This document shows positions 33,119-42,123 of a stretch of 64,000 nt of DNA, in pieces. The position numbers were made by a program, and so were the translations under genes. Source of the stretch: Prostheceraeus crozeri. Lineage: Eukaryota; Platyhelminthes; Polycladida; Euryleptidae. Position 1 is the stretch's first letter, and each line of letters begins with the position of its first letter. The stretch is taken from NCBI GenBank assembly GCA_907163375.1, contig CAJQUW010006296.1, positions 161,592 through 225,591 on the forward strand, in the 5' to 3' direction. Below the pieces are notes generated by a model. That model did not search any database, was not told the origin of the DNA, and saw nothing but the letters and a program-made list of their open reading frames with translations.

Positions 33119-33300
33119 GTGAACCAAAAATCCAAAGTGAGTAAAAGAGGAAGACAGGGTAGTGCTTGGAACCCATTTCTATTCATAATGGTAACGGAGC
33201 CAGTAAGCAGGAAAGGCAGTGAAAAGGAAACCATGAAGAAATTGTTGTGCGCGGATGACCTGGCGGTAGTAGCGAAAGATGAATTTAATCATCAAATGAG
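33119..33300 (+). pseudogene. short LINE reverse transcriptase fragment
   Basis: RQGSAWNPFLFIMVTEPVSR and LLCADDLAVVAKDEF are the QG(S)..PLLF and ADD parts of a LINE palm. The same sequence, slightly different, occurs in the minus-strand fragment at 34700-35515. Only about 180 bp remain. Confidence 0.65.
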
Positions 33301-33330
33301 ATCCAAATTAAATGTGATAAACGCGCGTTA

Positions 33331-33511
33331 GGCCTCAGCCACACTGCGAGCTTTTCCAAGCGTTTCCGAGCAAAGCGCTTTGCAGCAAATATAAAGTAAT
33401 CATTGCAGCAGTTGTAGACTGCCACACTGCGAGCAAAGCAAACCAGAGCGTATGATAGCTTGCGGAGATACGTTTGCTCGTGTTTGCTTTGCTTTCAGTG
33501 TGGCTGAGGCC
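33331..33511 (+). mobile_element. MITE, PIF/Harbinger-like
   Basis: A 181-bp element with terminal inverted repeats GGCCTCAGCCACACTG (left) and its complement with one change at the right end, flanked by the trinucleotide TTA (33328-33330 and 33512-33514). TTA duplications are typical of PIF/Harbinger. There is no coding capacity. Inner sequence has further inverted similarity around GCGAGCAAAGC. Confidence 0.75.
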
Positions 33512-33514
33512 TTA

Positions 33515-34699
33515 TACAGGGTGCGGCAAAAGTATCTCCCCGACTTTCCATAGCTATGAAACGAAAACGAAGGCAGATGTATGAATTCTTTTTTATTCTA
33601 AAAGAAGTTCATATTATGCCATAATGACATTTTACGTGCAGATTGTGCCTTCTCTAATTTTTTGTTGCGATTTTTTGTTTTTTTTGCTATCGATTTTTTG
33701 TTGACCTTAACAAAACACTACTGATCTGACCTCACTTCCGCTCTCTGATTGTCGTTCAGCCGATAAAGTACAAAATTCTTCGTTTTTTTGAATTAGGAGA
33801 CAGCACTTTTTGCGCGATACTTCTGTCAGTCGCAACGAAAGATAGACGCCATCGAATGGTGCGATGTTGTGTCGACCCTTGTGGGTCACCTCCACTCTCT
33901 GATCCACACCCACCACCTCCACACAAACGCAATCATTTGCATTCCTGGAACTTAATTGACATGGTGTGGAGTGGAGAGCATTGTGCTTTTGCTGTTGAAT
34001 AGCATGTCAAGAATTCGTGAATTCGTGATAACGACACAGCGTGCCTTCCGTAGACTCCGTTTTGATCTCGGTCGTCATGCTAGACCGATTTAAAAATTAG
34101 ACCTCTTGTTTCTTGCTACAACCTATAAACTATCATGGCTCTTATCAACATTTTCACCCCTCTTCTAAAATTCGTTCCTACATATCTTCAAGTATAGAGC
34201 GGATTGAAGCAATCAAGAATGCTAGCTCCGATCAACCGCTGAAACTATACAGTTATGATACAGCTATGTGCACATGTACGTGGATTCCAATCAATGATGC
34301 CATCTCAGCAACCATTCAAAAACTACAAAACAACATCGCACATGTAAAATTTGACTCACGATCAGTCAAATACGACAACAACTCATTGCTATTCTCGAGA
34401 ATACTTTCATCGAATTTCAAGGCAAATTTTATCGTCAGTGCGTTATCTGGAGAATTCGCCATCCAATTGACACAATTGAAAGAACGGCATCATCACTAAT
34501 ATCAATAATGAGTGAAATTCCATTGTTTAGAAACCATGTCGATAGCTGCCTTGCACTGGTGACAAATGAATAACAGGCCATTCAATTACTCTAAACTTTG
34601 AAATCACAGCATCCAATTATCAAGTTCCAGATCAGGTGCACCCATCAGCTGCAAACACTCGCTTGATTAATGCTTGAGTTTCTAATTCGTTTTAAATAG
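33515..34699. other. intergenic sequence with an unassigned open frame
   Basis: TACAGGGTGCGGCAAAAG at about 33513 looks like a mariner-type end, but I found no partner. The plus-strand frame 34113-34499 (128 codons) has no motif I recognise and both flanks are repeat-like, so I do not call it a gene. Confidence 0.35.
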
Positions 34700-35515
34700 A
34701 ATCGTTTCTAATTCTCATGACAATGCTGGCAAGACACATGTTTCCAAAACCTTTCCTCGTGTCCTCTGACCAAATTTTCTGTCCACCAGCACTCCTACCA
34801 TTTTCATGTATGCCCCAGCTCCGGTCTGTACCTTCCTTATTACTTCTGCATCGCCCCGACCATCTTCAGAGATCATTCCAACAAGGTACACAAACTTTTC
34901 TACCTGCTTCAGTTCCACTTCTATCACACCCACAGCCAAGTCTTTCCACTCCCTGCCTATCCACATCACTTCCGTCTTCACCAAGCTCATTCTCAGACCA
35001 TGACACGTAAAAAATCTATCCCGGTCTTTCAGCCTCTCTTCTAACTCAAATTCAGCTTTCGCTACTACCGCCAGGTCATCCTCGCATAACAATTTCTTCA
35101 TGGTTTCTTTTTCACTGCCTTTCCTGCTAACTGGCTCCGTTACCATTATGAATAGAAATGGGTTCCAAGTACTACCCTGTCTTTGGCCAGTGTGCTTTTC
35201 AAAATCATCACTACGCTTCGCTCCGATCACTACCGCCGCTTTCGCATTCTTGTACATATCTTCGATCATCCACTCATCATCCTCGTCAGCCTCCATCCAC
35301 CTCAGCGTTGCCATCACCAAGCGCATAAACCCAATCGCTATGTTACGGTCCCTTTCCAATGTCTTCTCAATCAACTGTCTCACAACAAACAGGCCATCGG
35401 TTGCGCTTCTCCCTTCCCGGAATCCTTGCTGTTCATCTCCAAAATTATGACCAAGCTGTCCCTTAAGCCTATAACTAGACCCGAAACATAATACAAACAT
35501 ATTACTTATCCTCGT
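34700..35515 (-). pseudogene. decayed RTE-like LINE reverse transcriptase fragment
   Basis: A 261-codon minus-strand frame with remnants of a palm: QQGFREGRSATDGLFVVRQL, QRQGSTWNPFLFIMVTEPVS and LLCEDDLAVVAKAEF, then a thumb with LRMSLVKTEVMW. The catalytic ADD is changed to EDD and motif A is degraded (IGFMRLVMATLRW in place of the usual FxDxxKAF), so it is inactive. It is the same subfamily as 33119-33300. Confidence 0.7.
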
Positions 35516-37099
35516 GCATAGCTGTCACTGTCTTGATGTCAACTTTCTCAGTCAAACAAAAGTACAGAGACAGCAGTGCATTCAAAGCTTGAAATAGTTG
35601 ATGGAATGAACCGTGAGAGTGAAAAAGGATTGTTGTTTCACTCGATGATTTAGTAGAGAAGACAAGCCTTCCTAGCCTCGATCACACCTACGCACCAAAG
35701 GTCACATCGGAGACAAAAGTAAAATATTAGTTTGCTTGAGAACATTGCCTCCAACCCTACCGTCAATAGTGTGTGATGGCTCCTCCATAGCGCATATTAA
35801 AATCGAAAATGCACTCATTTTTTTTGAAAAAGGATGGGGATTTTCCTGCCTAGTAGAGACTGGAGAAAAACCGTGTGAAGCACACACCAACAAGTGATGC
35901 GCGAAGTTGGCAACATTTCATAGAAAATAATTCATTTGATACAGCAGTGATCACTAAAAACCGGCTCAGGTAAGCCTACAATGATCTATGATGTAGGTTA
36001 CCAAAAGTAAGGCTGATATACTTCCCACCCGGAGTCGGAGTCCCATTGCGACCAAGTAATCAGCCACTTTCGTCGAGATGATTCGTTAATATTTTGTTGA
36101 TTCTTTTACTTAGCTACATACAAATACGAGCATTGTGTTAAAAGAAATGTACTTAATTTTGAACTTGATTACAACTTGATACCACTTGATTTTGTTTTTA
36201 TTTTTGCCACATTCAATATTTTTTGAGCTTCTATGTTTAACTATAGGCCTATGTATTGCATCATTCACATACCGCTAAAAAATTAATAATAATTTGGATT
36301 CCAATATTTCAATCTGTATGAAGACATTGTCTACCATTCAATACAAAATTGTCCACAAGCAATTGTACTATTAACATATATTGAGATATTGTAGGTTTAT
36401 AATTTTTCTGAAAATGCAATAAGACAAAACGATAAAACAACTGAAATTGGATGAACGTTTTATTAAAATTTCTTCCATCCATTACTTCTAAGATGCAATT
36501 TAAACAGTAAGAATCCCCGGATTTTAATATTTTGTTTATCTGCTTCGGTTTTCTGGAGTGTGATTAACACGGAATTGACGGCACATCGAGGAACCTTTTA
36601 AGTGGGTAAAAAGGAATTCCTTATACCTTACAGAGATAGGAAAAAAGTCGTGCGTCGCTTACGGATTAATGCAAACCACCCAGATTTTCGCTTTTTCGAA
36701 AATAAACCTGAATTTTCGCTTTTATCGAGTGGCATTCGTTTTTTTCGCTTTTTTGGTAGAGCAGACAAAAAGTGTTTCGTAGTACATGCATTTTCTACAC
36801 GTTGACAACGCAACGTGACTTTTTGTCATGTTGCCCTTTACTTTAGTTATGCTATCATCCATGTGTTGACAATTGAATGCATATCTTGACGATTGCATAA
36901 TCTGATGTGATAACTATAAAGGAATTGGAAAATGTGCCCTTATTAGCAAAAAAGTCATGTTGTACCAATTCTTGAAGGCAAAGCCATGTCGTCGTGCGCT
37001 CCGGTAAATGCACAATTTTTTACAGGAACTTTGAGGCCATGTTGCTATAGCTTTTACACGATTCTGACTTGATGCAAGTAGTGAAGTCATGCCCCTTTC
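35516..37099. other. intergenic AT-rich sequence
   Basis: No gene, repeat array or RNA recognised. The small frames near 36602-36813 overlap on both strands and have no motif. Confidence 0.4.
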
Positions 37100-37140
37100 C
37101 ACCCCGTTTTCACTAAAGTACATAACCTTGCTCCAGTCAT

Positions 37141-37301
37141 CGGAGCACACGCCCACGCATCGGAGCACTTGACATGCATCGGAGCACACGCCCACGCATC
37201 GGCGCACTTGGTGGCTAAGAGGACAGGAAGCGGAGCACCAATCGGAGCACGTGGCGCCGGGCACTTGGCGCATTTGATGAGTCACGGCAGGGTATATAAG
37301 T
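37141..37301 (+). promoter_or_regulatory. element A promoter 1: CGGAGCAC cluster and TATA box
   Basis: CGGAGCAC occurs at 37141, 37161, 37180, 37231 and 37243, with a variant CGGCGCAC at 37200. The flanking CCCACGCAT is repeated as well. A TATA box GGTATATAAG lies at 37291-37300, 35 bp before the ATG at 37335. The octamer recurs in two other promoter regions of the element. Confidence 0.7.
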
Positions 37302-37334
37302 AAAAGCGCTGTCAGAGAAAATCATTCTCATCAT

Positions 37335-37760
37335 ATGTCGACAACAATAACGGGTAGATTACGCCCTCTGGCTGAGACACGTCATCCCAAGGAGGAGATA
37401 TCCTATACACCTTATTCATCGAAAGACTTTATTGTGGAACGAGACTGTAATACACTGTATATTGTTCCGACAAAGGAGAAGATTGTGTCGCTAGAGAAGA
37501 TTATTGCAGAGCTTCGTATCCAGTTGCTGAATGTAATACTGTATGGACCACGTTTCTTGTTTGATATTCGAACATCTGCAAAGTTCCCCAAAGGTGCACT
37601 GGACGTGTCCTATCGCTATTTGAACATTGGTGACGATTGGGACGTGGAAGAACTGATTGATTCGTTGCAGAAGAAGTTACGTTCTCAACTGGAGTGTCGT
37701 TATTTTGGGGGAATCTTGTGTATGCAGATTGACATTGGGTTTGGTTCATTGTTTACGTAA
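37335..37760 (+). CDS. element A early-type protein, paralogue of 41396-41809
   Basis: A 141-residue protein of unknown function, first gene after a strong TATA promoter. I recognise no domain. Its architecture parallels the 137-residue protein at 41396: a short beta segment around YIVPTKEKI, a helix, a beta strand pair around residues 65-80, a helix with WDVEELIDSLQKKL, and a terminal strand. The second protein has YYESDIQEVDDYLSSL and ends in FNFEYISVGW at equivalent places. Both follow promoters with the same octamer, which suggests duplicated regulatory or early genes. The next gene starts 23 bp downstream. Confidence 0.6.
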   Translation: MSTTITGRLRPLAETRHPKEEISYTPYSSKDFIVERDCNTLYIVPTKEKIVSLEKIIAELRIQLLNVILYGPRFLFDIRTSAKFPKGALDVSYRYLNIGDDWDVEELIDSLQKKLRSQLECRYFGGILCMQIDIGFGSLFT

Positions 37761-37782
37761 GATACATTATCTGAACAACGAT

Positions 37783-38628
37783 ATGATGGAGCCACCAACA
37801 AAGAAGAGGCGAACCACAGTCCGTCCCCGCCCTCAACCCTATTATGAGTGCGAGTTTTGCAATAAACGCTTCCGACTGTTTTCACAATGCATCAATCATG
37901 GACGCAAGGAGACAGGGAAGGAGTATTGTGATCGTTGTGGGAAATGGTGGACTACCGATCATTGGTGCTTTCTGGAAATGAGTTACTGGGGCGACAAGGA
38001 GAGTGAGTTCACCTGCATGCTTTGCAAACAAGACTATAATATGGAAGCTTACCATAGACATCCATGTGTGAGTCGGTGCAGGTACTGTGATGAGAAGATT
38101 AAGGAGGAGGAGAATGAATGGGATGAACATTTATGTCCCTATTTGAGCATGTATATGCCCACCGAACCCTTGGACCCGAATCGCCCAGTGGAGTCGGAAA
38201 GTACGAATTCATATCCGTACGATTTGTCAAAAGTGAAGTTGGCACGCTGTCCCTGGTGTCATAACATGTACCAAGCATTCTTCTTATGGGAGCATGTTCG
38301 CAAACAGCATAAGGAGATGTGTCGAAGCGATCCGACGTGGTGCGCGGGCAAGACGAATGAGGCACGTGACAAGTTTGTCTATATATGTGTCTGTGGTGAG
38401 ATGATGCACCGTGACATGGACGAAGAGAAGGTTCGTCAATTTGTTTCGTTGCATAAGGAGCATATGGGCAAGAAGATATGGAGAAATCAGCGCGAAAAGT
38501 TGAAACGGATATATGAGAGCCAACCGAATCCGCCCAAGGAAGTGAATAGTGTCCCCCAAGCCTCGCTTCGACCAGAGAATAGAAATCGAGACCCACGCAA
38601 ATATTCATTTGAATTTAGTAAGAAATGA
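37783..38628 (+). CDS. element A Cys/His-rich zinc-finger protein with N-terminal NLS
   Basis: 281 residues. The frame is open further upstream, but MMEPPTKKRRTT is the natural start and gives a classical nuclear localisation signal (PPTKKRR). Several zinc-binding pairs follow: YECEFCNKRFRLFSQCINH (C2H2-like), YCDRCGKWW, FTCMLCKQDY, CRYCDEKI, RCPWCHNMYQAFFLWEHVRKQH (C2H2) and a late YICVCGE. The product is probably a nuclear DNA- or RNA-binding protein. A candidate reader of the CGGAGCAC octamer, which is inference only. Part of the zinc-finger region resembles 42499-43072. An AATAAA near 38706 follows. Confidence 0.7.
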   Translation: MMEPPTKKRRTTVRPRPQPYYECEFCNKRFRLFSQCINHGRKETGKEYCDRCGKWWTTDHWCFLEMSYWGDKESEFTCMLCKQDYNMEAYHRHPCVSRCRYCDEKIKEEENEWDEHLCPYLSMYMPTEPLDPNRPVESESTNSYPYDLSKVKLARCPWCHNMYQAFFLWEHVRKQHKEMCRSDPTWCAGKTNEARDKFVYICVCGEMMHRDMDEEKVRQFVSLHKEHMGKKIWRNQREKLKRIYESQPNPPKEVNSVPQASLRPENRNRDPRKYSFEFSKK

Positions 38629-38771
38629 GGGAGACCTCTGAAACCCATTGTTTTTAAGAACCCATTGAAATGATTCACGTGTAATGTGGATTTGGATGAT
38701 GATGAATAAATGTATTGATCAATCTACTATTTTTGTGACTAAGTTATGATTGGGAAGCGTAAGCATTAATC

Positions 38772-39053
38772 ATGACACGTCGTAAACGACGCCAGAGAGG
38801 AAGAACTGTAAGACATGTGAAACGGTATATAAAATCTCAAATGCATCGCAGAGGGCGTGAAGCTCTTCAGAGACATAAAGGCGAATTGATTCGACGTCAT
38901 TTGGGCAATACGTTGCTGCCAGCAGCGTGGCGACCACGTTATAAATCCAATAATCAAATGATAAAGGAAGAATGGCAACGGTTGAAACGCGATCTAAATA
39001 GGAACAAGTTGGGAAAGTTAAAGACGTTAGGGAAACTATTAATGAAGAACTAA
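38772..39053 (+). CDS. element A Arg-rich core-like protein
   Basis: 93 residues, about a third Arg or Lys (MTRRKRRQRGRTVRHVKRYI...), with no acidic cluster. Such a composition is typical of DNA-condensing virion core proteins, for example adenovirus pVII/V. The next gene downstream encodes a pX-like protein, the same neighbour relation as in adenovirus L2. No specific homology can be shown by eye, so the role is inferred from composition and position. Confidence 0.6.
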   Translation: MTRRKRRQRGRTVRHVKRYIKSQMHRRGREALQRHKGELIRRHLGNTLLPAAWRPRYKSNNQMIKEEWQRLKRDLNRNKLGKLKTLGKLLMKN

Positions 39054-39082
39054 GTAGGGACATCTAGCCTATCACGGTAATC

Positions 39083-39310
39083 ATGCAACGTGGAGGTATT
39101 TGTCGCGGAAGCCGTCGTCAAAAAGGCGGAGGTCAGAAAGGAGGTATTTACCGTGGTAGTCGTAGACAAAAGGGTGGAATCTACCGCGGGAGTCGTAAAC
39201 AAAGAGGAGGCATCCTCCCATTTTTAGCACCCCTCATCCCTGCACTTATTGCCGCAGGGAAAGCTGCAGCGTTGGGAGCAGCGGGTGCAGCCGGTGCCGC
39301 AGGCGGGTAG
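39083..39310 (+). CDS. element A pX/mu-like protein
   Basis: 75 residues in two halves. The first has repeated GGIYRGSRRQK units (GSRRQK or GSRKQR three times), basic and Gly-rich. The second is a hydrophobic Ala/Gly/Pro helix beginning RGGILPFLAPLIPALIAAG. Adenovirus pX (the mu precursor) has the same plan: a basic head, then RGGILPLLIPLIAAAIG. pX-like proteins are also known from adintoviruses and Polintons, and element B has its own at 51889-52372. Expected to bind DNA in the virion and be cut by an adenain-type protease. Confidence 0.75.
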   Translation: MQRGGICRGSRRQKGGGQKGGIYRGSRRQKGGIYRGSRKQRGGILPFLAPLIPALIAAGKAAALGAAGAAGAAGG

Positions 39311-39330
39311 GGACGCAGGCCTAGGGACGG

Positions 39331-39340
39331 GTATATAAGT
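39331..39340 (+). promoter_or_regulatory. TATA box of the exonuclease gene
   Basis: GTATATAAGT, 31 bp upstream of the ATG at 39371. It shares GGTATATAAG-like context with promoter 1 and lies directly after the stop of the pX-like gene. Confidence 0.65.
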
Positions 39341-39370
39341 CGAGACACACAAGGTGAGATTCATTTCACG

Positions 39371-40372
39371 ATGCGTCGGATTCAGCATTTGGGCGAGCTC
39401 ATGCAAGGTTCTTATACCATTACATTTGATCATCCTAAAGTGCAACAATGGTGGGCGGAGCAGAAGAAGCCGGTGCGCAATTTCATCGTATTTGATACGG
39501 AAGGAGATCCTATGCAGGAAGTCGCTGCCATTTGGTGTCATTATACGCCCAGAGACGATAAACCGACTGGATATGTGACCATTACATCGCGCTTCCATGA
39601 CTTTATCAAACATGAGACATCGGTGTGTGATGTTTTTGCGACTAATTTTATTCATGGTCTCAACCCACGTGTGATTGGGAAATGTGGTGCAGAAGAGAGT
39701 GTGATTATTCACCGTTTTAATTTCTGGGTCCATGAAATGACACGCGAGTATGGAGACGCGGAACTGATTGTAGGGAATGGATTATCGGAGATGGAAAGAG
39801 CTTGGTTGAAAAGCATAAAACTCTTGGAAAAAGTGACAATGGATAGTATTTCTCTCCCCGAATGGTCTCAACGCAGTGACTCTCATTGGAATATATTCGC
39901 CTCATGTATGCGGGATAGTGAACTGTATAGGATTGGCTACAAGGAACATATGCGTCGTGGATGTCACTGGAAGAATCATTCCCAGTATGAAGGGAAAGAA
40001 GCTTACCGTCGAGCCCTGTTACATTTACGCCGAGGGAAAGCACTCACAGAAACTCAAGCTGCCAAGGTACAGTATGGGTACCATTGTGCGCTGTCAGATG
40101 TGGTCGAGATTCTCCTTCATTATTGCTTTGAACTACACTGTCGACTTTATGTGGAGACGCTGTATTTAAATTATGATTCCTGTGAAGCTGCATGGGCCTG
40201 GACCAAGATTGACCCCATCACTGTGATGCATGAATCAACCACTGTGGACAATGGACAACTCCACAAGTCTTACATTGTTCATTATTGTAACTTCAGTGAC
40301 TATGCCGAACATCGTACCTTGTGCAAGAATAATGCATGTTGTGAAATGACTCAAGAAAGTGCATCTCTATAA
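39371..40372 (+). CDS. element A DEDDh-type exonuclease-like protein
   Basis: 333 residues; the ATG is placed 31 bp after a TATA box. Residues 38-46 read FIVFDTEGD, an exonuclease motif I (DxE, Asp42/Glu44). Near residue 238 the sequence YHCALSDVVEI fits motif III of DEDDh nucleases (His, then Asp five residues later). Between them NGLSEMERAWL may be the motif II region. The family trims 3' ends in proofreading, repair or RNA decay. In a DNA virus it could serve replication or host shut-off. The rest, including a Cys/His-rich tail, is unrecognised. A polyadenylation signal AATAAA overlaps the stop region (about 40371). Confidence 0.6.
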   Translation: MRRIQHLGELMQGSYTITFDHPKVQQWWAEQKKPVRNFIVFDTEGDPMQEVAAIWCHYTPRDDKPTGYVTITSRFHDFIKHETSVCDVFATNFIHGLNPRVIGKCGAEESVIIHRFNFWVHEMTREYGDAELIVGNGLSEMERAWLKSIKLLEKVTMDSISLPEWSQRSDSHWNIFASCMRDSELYRIGYKEHMRRGCHWKNHSQYEGKEAYRRALLHLRRGKALTETQAAKVQYGYHCALSDVVEILLHYCFELHCRLYVETLYLNYDSCEAAWAWTKIDPITVMHESTTVDNGQLHKSYIVHYCNFSDYAEHRTLCKNNACCEMTQESASL

Positions 40373-40597
40373 TAAATGTTATTCCAATCACCTGTTATTT
40401 TTGATGATCATTTACTTGGGAATATTCACTAGCACTTGTCAATTTTATGAACCATTTTCAACATAAAAAATAATTCTAACTTAGACATATTGCATGATCA
40501 CCTTACAGCCCCATTCACCCTTGAATAAAATAGTCATAGCTTACCATGTATGATTATTGAGAAGAAATCAAGATAGAAAGAATGATTACACATACAT
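40373..40597. other. convergent 3' region between exonuclease and acidic-protein genes
   Basis: Two genes end towards each other here. No frame of note. AATAAA-type signals lie near both ends. Confidence 0.4.
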
Positions 40598-41194
40598 TTA
40601 AAAACCCCAGTCACTGACTTCACTTACAAAGTCCACATTGTCCCAGTTTGCTATGGTTTCGTTGATGTTGTCAAACTCTGTTCGACGGTTCAAATAAGCA
40701 CTAAGGTTCGTCAATGGTTCGCGAAAGGGACGGCGAGTGGGTCGAAGATCGAGTTCAGGATAGTCATCGGAGCTAGGGGGCGTATTTTCCTTCTCATCCA
40801 CCAGGAAATCTTCCACCTGTCCTTCACTTATACTTGGAGGGCCTGGGTCGGTGACGGAGGTTGATAATGTAGGTGACGGTGGGATGTGAAATGGTCCATC
40901 GATGGTGGGTGGCGTCGGAGGTAGGGAATACGGTCCATTGGGATCGGGAATGGAACCCCAGTCCGAGGGGAGGTCCGTTGGAAAGTCATCATCTTCATCG
41001 CTTGAGGGATCTGGACTGTCCGGTGAGGAAGATACCGGACTTGGGCTTCCTGGGGTCGGTGGTGGAGTGTCTGGGATCACAATCAGCATTTCCCCTTCAC
41101 TATCCGTATCGTGTTGGTGTTGAAAATTACTTCGTTGTAATATGTTAGTAGGATCCACTTGTCGGAATTGGAGTTCGTCACGTTGGTAAATCAT
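40598..41194 (-). CDS. element A acidic Ser/Pro-rich protein, activator-like
   Basis: 198 residues on the minus strand. The start chosen, MIYQRDELQFRQ, lies 39 bp after a TATAAAG box (41234-41240); the frame is open beyond it through the promoter. The middle is rich in Ser, Pro and Asp/Glu (TPPPTPGSPSPVSSSPDSPD followed by PSSDEDDDFP), and the C-terminus is acidic and aromatic (NWDNVDFVSEVSDWGF), resembling transcription activation domains. It is the only minus-strand gene of the cluster and is transcribed away from 41396 from a shared promoter, so an early regulator is a reasonable guess. Confidence 0.55.
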   Translation of the reverse strand: MIYQRDELQFRQVDPTNILQRSNFQHQHDTDSEGEMLIVIPDTPPPTPGSPSPVSSSPDSPDPSSDEDDDFPTDLPSDWGSIPDPNGPYSLPPTPPTIDGPFHIPPSPTLSTSVTDPGPPSISEGQVEDFLVDEKENTPPSSDDYPELDLRPTRRPFREPLTNLSAYLNRRTEFDNINETIANWDNVDFVSEVSDWGF

Positions 41195-41395
41195 GTTCAC
41201 GAGTGTTATGAAGGTGGAACATTTTCGGCTTGGCTTTATAGTTTTGCAAATACCCCACCCCCTGCTCCGAGCATTAGGCGTGCCCCATTCCATGTTCGGA
41301 GCACACAACGGAGCATTGGGTGTGCCCCATTCCATGTCGGAGCACATATCGATTGGAGAACTAGGTAAAAATGGAGAAACGATCAAGACACATAC
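41195..41395. promoter_or_regulatory. element A promoter 2: divergent, with CGGAGCAC sites
   Basis: About 200 bp between two head-to-head genes. CGGAGCAC at 41297 and 41338, CGGAGCAT at 41309, and TGCTCCGAGCA at about 41272. The phrase GTGCCCCATTCCATGT occurs twice. TATA (TATAAAG on the minus strand) at 41234-41240 serves the leftward gene. Confidence 0.65.
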
Positions 41396-41809
41396 ATGAT
41401 GGAGGACACATTGGCGATGGAAGACTTTCACGTGTACACCTACCCAAATCAGCTCATTATTTACCCGAAATCGACATGTCAACCGCACGCGATGTTGGAG
41501 AAAGTGATTCCATATGTGAAGGAGAAGATCAAAGTGAAGCCTGAATGTGAACTCTCCATGGATACATTCACGATTTATGAATACAAAAGAAATGGTTCTC
41601 CACCATTGATGGGCGCCAGTGAACGTTATTATGAAAGTGACATCCAAGAAGTGGATGACTATTTATCCTCACTGAAGAATGTATGGGACTATGAATTTAT
41701 GGACAGTGTTAACAAAGAGATTCTTGGTGTCTATTGTATAACGTTTAATTTTGAATATATATCTGTTGGATGGACATCAGAAGAAGAATATGTACGCGAC
41801 ACAGACTAA
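41396..41809 (+). CDS. element A early-type protein, paralogue of 37335-37760
   Basis: 137 residues, acidic. No known domain. Secondary-structure pattern and several positions follow the protein at 37335: a start with DFHVYTYPNQLIIYP against DFIVERDCNTLYIVP, and a late helix DIQEVDDYLSSL against DVEELIDSLQKKL. Its promoter carries the same octamer and lies back to back with the acidic-protein gene. An AATAAA follows the stop at 41813. Function unknown. Confidence 0.6.
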   Translation: MMEDTLAMEDFHVYTYPNQLIIYPKSTCQPHAMLEKVIPYVKEKIKVKPECELSMDTFTIYEYKRNGSPPLMGASERYYESDIQEVDDYLSSLKNVWDYEFMDSVNKEILGVYCITFNFEYISVGWTSEEEYVRDTD

Positions 41810-42000
41810 GTATGAATAAAGAATGTCGTTGTATGAATCATGTTGCTTTTCCATATTATAAGTATTCTGCTATTGGGGTTGATAGATTTGGAAAAACATG
41901 CTACTTGTACTCCTTTTTCTTCTGACAGAGATTGTACGCATACTCACCGCTATGAGTGACTATTTAAGTTATGGATCCTCACACTCTCTGAAATAAGATC
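41810..42000. other. intergenic region upstream of the small basic gene
   Basis: AATAAA of the previous gene at 41813 and a TATA-like CTATTTAAG near 41959. A 32-codon hydrophobic frame at 41898 is too short to call. Confidence 0.4.
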
Positions 42001-42123
42001 ATGTTACTCCTGCCCTATTATCGAAAAAGACGACATCGCCCTATTCGGAAAAGACGGCAACGTGGAAGATGGACATCACGCCAACAGAAATATCGTCATC
42101 TCCTTCGCACCAAGCGCGGATGA
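42001..42123 (+). CDS. element A small Arg-rich protein
   Basis: A 40-residue frame starting MLLLPYYRKRRHRPIRKRRQ, with more than 40% Arg/Lys, overlapping the start of the 42069 gene in another frame. It begins 42 bp after a TATA-like CTATTTAAG. The extreme basicity resembles protamine- or mu-like peptides that condense DNA. It could also be chance overprinting; support is its own ATG, promoter spacing and composition. Confidence 0.45.
   Translation: MLLLPYYRKRRHRPIRKRRQRGRWTSRQQKYRHLLRTKRG

Noticed and set aside
33513-33531. TACAGGGTGCGGCAAAAG as a mariner terminus.
   Set aside because: No inverted partner found within the next kilobase and no transposase.
34113-34499. 128-codon plus-strand frame as a gene.
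   Set aside because: No motif, no promoter or splice context that I can support, and LINE fragments lie on both sides.
36602-36813. Overlapping 61-67-codon frames on both strands.
   Set aside because: Low-complexity Phe/Arg-rich translations with no domain; both strands open because of composition.
38099-38608. 169-codon minus-strand frame.
   Set aside because: Antisense of the zinc-finger gene, with no motif of its own.
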